From NCBI GenBank assembly GCA_019722365.1, contig JADFUC010001527.1:372001-436000 (forward strand): DNA of 64,000 nt, given 5' to 3'. The position numbers and the translations under genes were made by a program. This stretch comes from Lithospermum erythrorhizon (lineage: Eukaryota > Streptophyta > Magnoliopsida > Boraginales > Boraginaceae). The notes under the pieces are model-generated. The model was not told the origin of the DNA, ran no database searches, and saw nothing but the letters and a program-made list of their open reading frames with translations. Of this stretch, positions 54,579 to 64,000 are shown piece by piece. Position 1 is the stretch's first letter, and each line of letters starts with the position of its first letter.

Positions 54579-55752
54579 TAGTTAGTTGTGCATGTAGATT
54601 CATCTGCTCCTTTAAGTATCTTTTCCATTATACTTCAGTTATTTATGGTGAGGATTAAGCTTTAGAAATCGTCTAGTTGAGTTTCCACCCCCTCCCCCAA
54701 TTGTGTTCTTAGTTTCTGCAAATTACATTGATGTAGGCACTTGTTTTTGAGTGGATTGTCCGTAAGAATCATGCAATGTCAACGAATTAGTTTGAGACTG
54801 AGTTGCTTGTTTTTGCTCCATTGCTGTAGTTGTCGAGTTGGTTTTTCGAGTTCACTTGATATGCCTTTGGACAATTGTCAGAGTTGCCTGCCAAGTTTGT
54901 ATCTGATTACCCTGTCCATTCGCATCTATTAACAAAAACGATCATTTTCTGATCGTGGGGGTCCCCGTCGCTACAAACCCTTGTATATCACCGAAGAGAT
55001 AAATTGCGGAATATGACTCAGTGACCAATGCATTTGAGCCTCCTTGTTTACACATTTGTATCTATTAACGAATCTATGCTTGAAAAATTAAAATATCCCA
55101 GTCCCACCGTTATAATTGGTTTACTTGAAAGGTATTTTTCCGACAAATTAGTTAACCCAATTTCACATCAATGATGGATCCAAAATTGTCAAGCTAATTT
55201 GTTTCCAAGGGGTCTTGTAGCTCATGCTGCATCTCAAATCCCAACTATAGTGAACCTCGTGGGAATTCATTTCTTGATGATCAAGTCGAATTGAGCATAT
55301 AGTATTGACAGATAATTAATAAAATTGATTAGTGATCCGATTCAATAATATACATTTACTCAAAACTCTTTAAAATCCAACTTATTTTAAAATATAAATT
55401 ATCTGGATAATCCAATCCATCACCCATCTTATAGTGGATCGAAAATGAGTAGGACTAAAATCACACATCAAACATTAAAACAAATGATGTGAAATGACTT
55501 AATTTGCCCTGAACGAAACATCCTCCATACTACACTTACAAATAGAGGGCCATAATTTGTGATCGAAAACCAAATAAATCATAATACTCCATAAATATAT
55601 TATTACCCGACTGGATAATTGATCGGATTCAGGATCGAGAAGGACAAAATGGTAATTACGCATCCCAGCAATTCCATATACCTATAAACCCTACACTCCA
55701 GTAGAGTTGATCATCATCATTCATTGCAGATCAAGAATCCTATGCAAAAGCA
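54579..55752. other. TPS 3' region and spacer; nothing recognised
   Basis: The first few hundred bases should be the TPS 3' UTR. The rest is AT-rich and lacks recognisable coding or repeat structure. The right end should contain the promoter of the mariner-derived gene. Confidence 0.4.
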
Positions 55753-58700
55753 ATGTCACTTCACTCGATTCCAAAAAGCGCTAGGTATACCAGCGCTTTT
55801 TTAATCGCTATCAATACTAATTTTTCATCGCACATTTAGCTCAACATTTTTAATTGTTTTTGTGATCTTGTAACAATTTTTTTGTTACAAGTTTGTATTT
55901 TGATAATCTGTAACTATATATAACTGTTTTTATGCGATTAACCCTAGATTATTACTGTTATATTATTCGATTTTTTGGTTTATGTTTGTTTTTTTGTGAT
56001 CTTGTAACAGTCATTTTGTTACATGTTTGTATTTTGATAATCGGTAACCTTATATATTACTGTTTTTGTGTACGGAACCCTAGATTGTTATTGTTATCGT
56101 ATTCGATTCTTGTGGTTTGTGCTTGTTTTTTGTGATCTGATTTTTATATATGTAGTTTGTGTGATTATCATCTCAATTGCTTATAATTATCGATTTTAAC
56201 TTGTGGTTTATACTTCTTTTATGTGAAAGTTTTGACCTTTCAATCGAATATCCTATATATTTTACAATTTCAATTTTTACCAGTATTGTATGTTTCGTGT
56301 AATTTGACGACTGATTTATCAAATTTTATAGTTGCGTTTACTGTAAGTTCCGATCTGTGTCTGCGGTTTAGTTTAGATGTTCGATCCTTTGTGTGTTTTT
56401 GGGTCACTTGTAAAATGATCATGCGGAAATTCTATTGTGACCTTTTAACATTTACTCACCAATACAAAGATTGTCGAAACTTTTTTTATAATTGTAACTT
56501 TCAAACTTTGACCTTAAATATATTTGTTTGTGTTGTATAATATTTTCTAAAAATATATCAATGGAAAGAGTTTTGAAATGTATTTTTAAATTTGATATAG
56601 TTGCAAGTAGTATTATACAATCTGAGCATAAAAATATCTACGGTCAGTTGAGAGGTATATAACAAAAAAGTCAGTGGAGCCCAATCTTTTAATGAGATGG
56701 AAAATAAATTGGTAAAGCTGATAATGTGTTGGTACGAAGATCTGTCTTTTGCATTTGTTGATGATATACAACTATTCCTTGTATTGCATTCGCTGGCAGA
56801 ATGAATAGCTCTTCAGAGTATATTCTCCAAGAATCGAGTGAAATGGTCCCTCAAGAGCCTAGTGAATTGAAACCTCAAGAGTCCAGGAAACACAGGTTTC
56901 TTAGTAATGAGGAGAAAAAGCTTATGTTTGAGCGTCTATTGAAAGCATTGGACAAGGGAAAGCTCAAGAAGGGAGCCATAAAGTCAATTGCTGATTCATT
57001 TTCGGTTAACACCAGAACGGTTAAGAGATTCTGGGAAAAGGCAATTGCTTTTGACATGGATATGAGCCCTACTCCAGTACAACACTCATCACGGTCGCAC
57101 CACCAAAAATCCTCTGCAAAATCAACATCACTCCGCTTGATTCCTTCGAACACTCCCACTAGGTAATTTTCATTTTCCATTGCACATTTTGAACTGCAGA
57201 AATATTTATTCATTTTAGCTCAACATTTTCGTATTTGTTAACTTGTAGCAATTGTTTGGTTTCGGTTACATGTATGTATTGTGACCTGTCCACCTGTCCT
57301 ATTTTTTGTTTAATTGATCATCAAATGGGTGTTCTGTAACCCTATATTACTGTTTTTGTGCAAGGAACTCTAGATTTTACTGTTATCATAGCCGATTGTG
57401 GTTTGTGCTTATTATCTGTACTGTTTTATGGTCTTATTCTCTTGCTCTAATTTAATATTAATGTATTTCATAATACTACTGTCTCAATTTCTCATAATTA
57501 TCACCTGTTAGGTATTTTTGGTTTTCAACATGTTAAATTGTATAACCTGTGGATTACTGCATGTTGTCAATTTATATCTTTTAACAGTACTATAGTTCGG
57601 AACCGCAAATGGCGGTTCATTAGCGATAATTTACCAAAAAGTTGCGGCGATGGCCCGGTAGCCTTTGGTACTCAAACATTTATTATTTTATCAATAATAA
57701 TAGTTCATGAAATATGAAAATAAAATGTGAATTTAAATTAAACCGACTTAATATAATTTTAGTTTAAAATTTTAACACGATACTAAATATTATACTATAT
57801 AACATAAAATAATTTAATATCATATTAAAGTTAATTAAACAAAAATAACTAAAGTTAACAAAATTTAAATTAGATGAAATTAATATATAATAAATTAATT
57901 AAATGAAATTGAAATTTTAAATGAAAATGTAATTATGTAACCCAAACTAATTAATATAATATTAAATTTATTTAAATGAAATAAAAATTTAAATAAACTT
58001 TAATTATATAAATTAAAATAATTAACATTAAGCTTAATTGTCGTTATTCAAAAATAATATCATTGAGGTATATAATTGTTTTAGTTTTTAATCTATTTTA
58101 CTTATTTAAATTTGACATTTTTTAATCAAATTTATTATTGGCGTCAAGTATTAAATGTACACTGTTGTGCTATGACTACCTTGAGTATTTTGCCCTTGCC
58201 GTTAACTTGCTTAATTCCGCTACCGTCATCTTCCTTTCATTAATTCTCATTTTCTTCTTAGAAAGTATGATGCTAATGGTGGCTCGCCGTAGGTATCCAG
58301 CCAGCGCCACGGTGTAAAGGCGGTGCCGTAGGAGTACATGAAGTTGTGAATAGCGTTTGTGATGGAGTAGCCCGACAAAGCCTCAGCTTCTCGCCCACGA
58401 TTGGCATGGCGATAAAATCGCTGACAAAGCCTCAAAAATTTATCGCGGTGTCGCGATTGTCGCGGCAGTACTTTTCGGAGTTTTTGATATGTCATATTTA
58501 TATAGATATATGTCTGAAAATTATTATCTTGTAAGCATTTAGTTAAATTCTTCTAAAATAATCAAATTAACTAGTAATCAAGCTAATAATCAAATTGTAA
58601 TAATATTAATAATCGAATTAGCAATAATCGACTAATAATCAAACTAATAATCAAAATTAACTAATAATCAACTAATAATCAATTAATAATCAAAATTTAA

Positions 58701-60564
58701 TAAATTAATCAACTAATAAACAACTAATAATTGACAAATTAACGAAAAAACAAGCGAGAAAAAAAGAAAAGAAAAAAGCGAGAAAAAAAGAAGAAGAAAA
58801 ACAGCAAAAAAATTATAAAACCGGGCTCCGATCCGCCCACTATAAGCGCGCCCGCGCCTTGGCGGTACTATAACGGCCGAATAGTGCGCGATAGCGGCAA
58901 AAGCGGAAGTCGGCCATTGCATATGGCCAATTAAGCGAAATGGGCCCGTAAACTGCTACCTTTATCGCGGCTTGCTCCTACATTCATATGATTGGGGTCA
59001 CACTTTGGTTGCACTTCCCCGCCCGCAGACAGGCCCCGAGGCATCGAGGCTCCGCCCACAGCAGCGCCCCTTGGCCCTTGCATGGCTTCTAACCATGTAG
59101 CACTTTTCGGCCATGACCAGTACCATAATTTTTTTTAAATATCTTGATCGATAATCAAATTTTGTAATTGCTTCTTCTGTCAGTTTCGATTCTTGTCTGC
59201 GGTTTACTTTAAATATTCGCTCATTTGTATATTCTCAGTTTACTTGTAAAATGATCAGATGCAAATTCTATTGTGATAGTGCAACTTTTATTAACTTTTT
59301 TCGTTCAATTTAGTTTAGGCATTTATTTTTTTTTGCTAAATTTATTCATCGACTATACAATTTTATAGTTGCTTCTTGTGTCAATTCAAAGTCCTGTATG
59401 CGGTTTAGTTTAGATATTCACTCATTTGTGTGTTCTCGGTTTACTTTGTGGTCATGGAATTTTCATTAAATTGGTAACTCTGATAGTATGTTATTACAGA
59501 TATATGTCTAATGCATCTGTTGATGATATATAACAATTCTAGCAGAATGAAAATCTGTACTGAGATGATTCTTCCAGAGTCGAGTGAAATGACCCCTCAA
59601 GAGTCTATTGAGTTGAAGCCTCAAGAGTCCAGGAAACATACATTTCTTAGCAATGAAGAGAAAAAGCTTATGTTTGAGTGTCTATTAAAAGCATTGGACA
59701 AGGGAAAGCTCCAGAGGGGCGCCATAAAATCAATTGCGGATTCATTTTCTGTTAACTCAAGAACTGTTAAGCGATTCTGGGAAAAGGCACTTGCTAAAGC
59801 ATCCCAGGCTAATGATGGTGCAAGTGAGCAAACCCCTAAACGGGGTCGCAGGCGTATTGTCATTGATCCTGAAAAGGCTGCTGAAATTGACTTGAATAGT
59901 CATACTAGTATAAGATCTTTGGCAAAGGCATTGAATATGTCTTGTTCAACACTTCACAGGAGGTTCCAGGAGGAGGGTTCAAATGCATTTGCTTTGGATG
60001 CAGTCCCGCACTCATTTGCTTTGGATGCAGTCGCACACTCATTTGCCTTGGATGCTGTCCCACGTTCATTTGCTTTGGATGCAGTCCCTTTAAATGTAAT
60101 CAGATTTGAGGTGAACAACCTATACTCTTATTATGAAGATTTGCACATTTGATTTTTAAATAATTAGAGATACGTTTATTTACTATTCAGATATACAGAA
60201 ACCTAATATCCAGCAAAAGTATTTCGAGTCACCCACCAATAAAATAAGGATTCCGAGAGTCACATTAATTTGTTTTTTTAAAGAATTTTTGTGTCACCTT
60301 ATTTATAGCCTTTTACATGTCCGAGTAAAACATTTTCATACCATGATTGATGGAATCAATGATCTTCAACATTTCCTGATTGTATCCATGAAGAATCACA
60401 AGTAGAAAGACATCAAGAAATGTTGAAGTGTCTTCATTCTCTTCACTATTTCAGTCTGAAAGCTTTTTTCTTGTGGACTCTTGCAGGCTTCCAGCAGTAA
60501 CATGGAGGAAGGAGGAACCGGTCCTGCAGTGGCGAAGCGTTGTAGATATGTGCATAAGCCCTGA
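55753..60564 (+). CDS. Gene with mariner-transposase-like HTH domain and duplicated exon
   Basis: The likely path is exon 55753-55784 (MSLHSIPKSA), exon 59546-60095, then exon 60487-60564, in frame for 219 aa. An alternative second exon, 56800-57162, starts at the same splice phase and encodes a near-copy of the same block. Both carry SRKHxFLSNEEKKLMFE, KGAIKSIADSFSV and RTVKRFWEKA; the second also has SIRSLAKALNMSCSTLHRRF. This is the paired HTH region of plant mariner-like (Vulmar/Osmar type) transposases, which binds DNA. The DDD/E catalytic domain is absent. The second exon ends in four repeats of SFALDAVPH. The first exon copy lacks the second helix pair and joins exon 3 only in another frame (LPAVTWRKEEPVLQ). 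Function is unknown: it may be an exapted DNA-binding protein or a transposon fragment. The gene model is inferred from splice phase alone. Confidence 0.5.
55855..56140 (+). repeat. Tandem duplication of ~130 bp within the intron
   Basis: Two adjacent copies share TGTGATCTTGTAACA, GTTTGTATTTTGATAAT and CCCTAGATT in the same order. A third, more diverged copy lies at about 57235-57420, after the first duplicated exon. This supports segmental duplication of exon plus intron in this locus. Confidence 0.7.
58556..58735. repeat. AT-rich minisatellite built on ACTAATAATCAA
   Basis: Irregular repeats of (A)CTAATAATCAA and AATTAATAATCAA fill about 180 bp. They lie between the two exon copies of the mariner-derived gene. 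Confidence 0.8.
58800..59130. other. GC-rich patch of unknown origin
   Basis: In otherwise AT-rich DNA, 58820-58920 and 59010-59100 are strongly GC-rich (for example CGCGCCCGCGCCTTGGCGG). No frame shows a known protein, and no inverted ends were found. Similar GCGG-rich motifs occur at 57600-57660 and 58280-58470, so all may belong to one insertion between the duplicated exons. Confidence 0.4.
59988..60092 (+). repeat. 27-bp coding minisatellite, nearly four copies
   Basis: Units start at 59988, 60015, 60042 and 60069, each beginning TTTGC(T/C)TTGGATGC. The 27-bp length keeps the frame and encodes the nonapeptide FALDAVPHS with small changes. The last copy is cut short by the exon end. Confidence 0.92.
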
Positions 60565-61581
60565 TATGTTTTTTGTGCGCTGAGCAGCTAAAAAATGGCG
60601 CTCTTTGATGATGTGAATAGTGAAGTAGATTTGAATCGAAAGTCCAGTTGTTGATCCCTGAATGCCTTCTAATGTTGCTGTATCAAGTTACTGTAGTCCA
60701 GAAAAGTCTTCTTTCCCCGGGAATGGATAGTTCTCGAGGTTGCTTGGTTGATACCCTCCTGTCGTCCAGTAGCTTTATTCAAGTTCCATCAACAGTGGTA
60801 CTGAACTCCCCTTCAGAGGTGCCGTGCGATTCAGATTTGATTTCTTGCACAATGAGATAGATGAGTATTTCGTAGATGACCAGTTGTTAGTTGTGGTTTC
60901 TTGGTTCTCCAAATATGAAGTTTAACGCTTAAGCTAGCATTTATGAAATACAGGAAACCTGAAGGTTATGCAACTTGTGGTGTGGCTGGTTGCCTATGTT
61001 GCAATATTGCACTTCCATTTATTACGTTTCCAGTAAGTGATTAAACTTCGTTCATATTGGCTGAATTGCTTGGGTGTGATGGTGCGATTTGGATTTCAAA
61101 TTTATAAATTAAACTGTCCAAATTCAAAATTGGATGCTTTTCTAGGGGCGAAGGGAGTGTGATACTACTTACAAATTCCAAGAACGAACTCGTGTATCTA
61201 ATAATTATGGAAAACAAATTAGAATATGTACATTAGTTTAGGGGCTCATTTGAAAACCTCATAGCTAGATTTCAGAGTCACATATTTCTCAGAAGACTCG
61301 TTCAATGACTTTCATTAGAACCGTAGGTTAAAACCCAGCATTTTTGCACCATTTTTTTCAAATATGCATAACACATGCTTGACTCTCCTTGTATTTCTCA
61401 CTATTTTAGTTGAAGCAAAAAAAAAAAAACACATTAATAAATAAACAAAATAGAAAATCAAACAATCTCTAAAAACCTCACATTTACTTCCCCCCTTTGT
61501 TTCTACTCCACACAAAGATACCAAAACAAGGCCGGACTAGCCGTTTTCCGGCCAACTATTTTCCCCTTCTTTTTTAGAACA
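60565..61581. other. Spacer before the ATL gene
   Basis: The region 60.65-60.86 kb has an open frame without recognised similarity. The final 250 bp before the ATG are AT-rich and should contain the ATL promoter and leader. Nothing else is evident. Confidence 0.35.
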
Positions 61582-62496
61582 ATGTCAGCTTCATCGGACT
61601 CTAACCAGAGCCCGGCAGCACCACCAGGATCATCGCCATATTCCTCTCCTGCGATACCCATACTCTTGACAGTAATTATACTTTCATTCTTTTGTATTTG
61701 TTTTTGTCTTGTATATTTGTGTAGGTGTTTCATGCAACACTTTCTAAGTACCTTTTATCTTAGACATTATGGTCCCACTATACATACTCCTGTGGCAACG
61801 CAAAGTGTAAATGAAAATAGAGGTCTTGATCCTATGATAATTCAATCCTTCCCCACCTTCACATATTCAAGTGTGAAAGAGTATAGAAAAGATAAATTTG
61901 GGTTGGAATGTGCCATTTGTTTACTTGAATTTGAGGATATTGATGTATTGCGTTTGATGACCATATGTTGTCATGTTTTTCACCAAGAATGTATTGATCC
62001 TTGGCTTGCGTCCCATAAAACTTGTCCAGCTTGTAGAAGAGTTCTTGACGTTGCCCCTGTTAGTAAAACACCACCAAATTGTTCCCCATTGGATACCAAT
62101 CATAGTGTAATGCATGAAAGTATAAATGAGGACGATGAGTTGTCTATGCCAGATCAAATTTCAATCACAGTTAAAGATGACGACGATTTTCATGATCAAG
62201 AAGAGAAGGCGAAGAGTCCTGCATGCGATAAAAATACATGTTTTTGCGCATATCAAAAGTTTTCGAGGTCTAATTCTACGGGGCACTCGATTGCTAAGAA
62301 GGAGACGGTTGTAGAGGAAGACAAATTTACTCTGAAATTGCCTGAACATGTGAAGGTGAAGGTTTTTAGAGGGCATCATTGGAGCCAGAGCTGTACCTCT
62401 TTTGGAGAATATAGAAGCAAATCAAGTAGTGGCAATGGTGGATTTGGAGAGCTTGAGAATTGTCCCAATAGATCAAACACCAGTAATAATTTATGA
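61582..62496 (+). CDS. ATL: ATL-family RING-H2 E3 ubiquitin ligase
   Basis: ATL proteins are membrane-bound ubiquitin ligases, many acting in defence and carbon/nitrogen signalling. The single-exon frame encodes 304 aa, typical for the family, which mostly lacks introns. A Ser/Pro-rich N-terminus is followed by one membrane segment at about residues 24-47 (IPILLTVIILSFFCICFCLV). The GLD motif is at 81-83, leading into FPTFTYSSVKEYR. The RING-H2 finger covers residues 110-151, with Cys110, Cys113, Cys129, His131, His134, Cys137, Cys148 and Cys151, plus the E2-contacting Trp141 in DPWLASH. A long, probably disordered tail follows, with GHHWSQSCTSFGEYRSKSSS near the end. The start is the first Met and the frame is intact. 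It resembles the ATL6/ATL31 group, but I would not name the exact orthologue. Confidence 0.92.
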   Translation: MSASSDSNQSPAAPPGSSPYSSPAIPILLTVIILSFFCICFCLVYLCRCFMQHFLSTFYLRHYGPTIHTPVATQSVNENRGLDPMIIQSFPTFTYSSVKEYRKDKFGLECAICLLEFEDIDVLRLMTICCHVFHQECIDPWLASHKTCPACRRVLDVAPVSKTPPNCSPLDTNHSVMHESINEDDELSMPDQISITVKDDDDFHDQEEKAKSPACDKNTCFCAYQKFSRSNSTGHSIAKKETVVEEDKFTLKLPEHVKVKVFRGHHWSQSCTSFGEYRSKSSSGNGGFGELENCPNRSNTSNNL

Positions 62497-64000
62497 CTCT
62501 CTGATGAGCTCTTCAAATCATTTTTTTTTTCATATATCATTTTAAGATATATATTGTAGCTTGATTATGTTTTCAATTTTGTTGTGGCAAGTTAGGTACG
62601 TAGATTACAACACTACTAAGTTACTTTTGTGAATTATAGATTGTAAGGAATGGTGTCCTTTGTTTCAATTAAAACAGTTCACGGTGATATCTTGCGCCGA
62701 ATGTATGGTTGTTATCGCCCAATATCTGAAAATATTCAGTCATCATATTTGAGTATCTTGAATGAATCTTCATACAAAATCTTTAAAGCTTTATAATAAA
62801 ATACTTTAAAATTAGAGCATAATATATATATATTGTAGTTTGACACAGAAGCTTTAAAATAAATCAAACAAGTCCATTAAAATTTAAAAATTATAAAATA
62901 TATCGTTAAATATCTTATGTATATACGCCTTAACACCTAACTTTATACTATCACGCCACCCTTATGTATGGCTTGTTTCGGTATGATTTGCTGAACAAAA
63001 TTGAGCAACTGGATCCAAGAAACAATAAACAAAGGTCCCCAATGGACGGGTCTATATTTTGTGTATTTTTTATTTAAAATTTGAGGCCATAATAAACTAA
63101 CAAGTTTGTATTAGTTATTACATAGTTGAAAATTATGTATCTATTTACGCATTTTAAACCCAATTTGGAGAGCTGCAGTAACATAATTTGGGCATGATGG
63201 TGTATTATATATATAATGTCGCCGATTCATACTTATATTATTAACATCCAATAAGAAATACAGTAACTAATTAACCAAAGTAGTAGCATCAGTGCGAATA
63301 CCAACTCACGTATTAAATTAATCACAAGATTCGACTTGTAAAAAGTTAATCGATTTAAATTCGAGTAATATTTTTTATTCGATTAATTACTTGAAGTAAA
63401 TCCGCTCCTCCAACTAAGTATAAATAAAATTTAAAAGAGACTATTGACATAAAATAAATCTTGAACATCTCATAAACCCTTTTTTCTTTTTATTCTCACA
63501 TTTATTAAAACTATACACTTCTCATAGCCTAATTATTAATTCAGTCAACAATTAGTCTCCACAACTCAAATTATCTCTAATGTTGTGAAATATATAGATA
63601 ACCCGATAATTGTCGAAGATTAATTGAGTTGGGCTCGAATACAATGTTTTGCAAAACTCTACGTGGTTGATCCGGTTTCGAGTTACCGGGCTCAAAGAAA
63701 AACTCTAGTACCAACTTGAAAATTTTCCACCACCACCGAGAGTTGACCACCGTGACGGTGCTATTCAAAGGTATTAATTCATCAATATATTTTGAGTTTA
63801 TAATATTATTATTTTTACTCATTATTCTTAGTGTTTTTAATACTAGTGAATTGTGATACTCTATTTGTGACGAAATTTACTTCTAGAATGTATGATGATA
63901 CATTAACGTTAAATGTCGGGATGAGCATAAGAACAGCTAGCAGAGGCTCCGCCTTGTGATGGCGTGGAGGTTCGTTTAGAGGCTTGGTGTAAGCCTTTGT
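62497..64000. other. ATL 3' region and spacer; nothing recognised
   Basis: The first few hundred bases are probably the ATL 3' UTR. The rest is AT-rich with no convincing frame or complete repeat on either strand up to the window edge. A short GC-richer stretch begins at about 63940 and runs off the window. Confidence 0.4.

Noticed and set aside
63577..63822. 81-aa minus-strand frame
   Set aside because: No recognisable motif, no supporting splice or neighbour context, and low-complexity start.

Overview
The window is nuclear DNA of a flowering plant, most likely a eudicot. It is AT-rich, its genes have introns with plant-like splice sites, every recognisable protein belongs to a land-plant family, and the repeats are plant types (Stowaway MITEs, a Mutator-like element, mariner-derived sequence). 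The species cannot be named from the sequence. From memory, which I cannot check here, five genes (IWS1, XTH30, a CSLD, DAD1, SAMBA) have counterparts close together on Arabidopsis chromosome 1 (about At1g32130 to At1g32310), so the block looks like old conserved microsynteny.

Layout, left to right. 1-1850 (-): remnant of the Fe-S assembly gene AE7/MIP18. 5089-8345 (-): decaying IWS1-like elongation-factor gene whose first intron holds a Stowaway-derived tandem array. 8686-10138 (+): intact xyloglucan endotransglucosylase. 10519-14710 (-): cellulose synthase-like D. 17369-19185 (-): intact DAD1. 19834-19907 (+): tRNA-Ile(AAU). 20473-23244 (-): SMN-like gene with a stop in its YG box. 24451-27948 (-): JmjC histone demethylase with a damaged splice donor. 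27949-35550: long AT-rich spacer. 35551-37730 (-): intact plant protein of unknown function. 38936-41054 (-): intact BPA1-like RRM protein. 41231-45716: dead Mutator-like element. 46357-47551 (+): SAMBA-like gene. 50846-54578 (+): class II trehalose-phosphate synthase gene with a broken 5' coding part. 55753-60564 (+): mariner-derived gene with a duplicated exon. 61582-62496 (+): intact ATL-type RING-H2 ubiquitin ligase.

The genes do not form an operon or pathway; they are independent housekeeping, cell-wall, chromatin and signalling genes. The most striking general feature is that five normally conserved genes (AE7, IWS1, SMN, JMJ, TPS) carry inactivating lesions of different kinds, interspersed with at least six genes that look intact. 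This could mean a degenerating copy (non-recombining region, homeologue or diverged haplotype) or, for the indels only, assembly error. Two introns have AT-AC boundaries with U12-type donors. The oddest single structure is in AE7, where a stretch that looks like the joined exon 3/exon 4 sequence lies 0.9 kb from the original exon 3 end.
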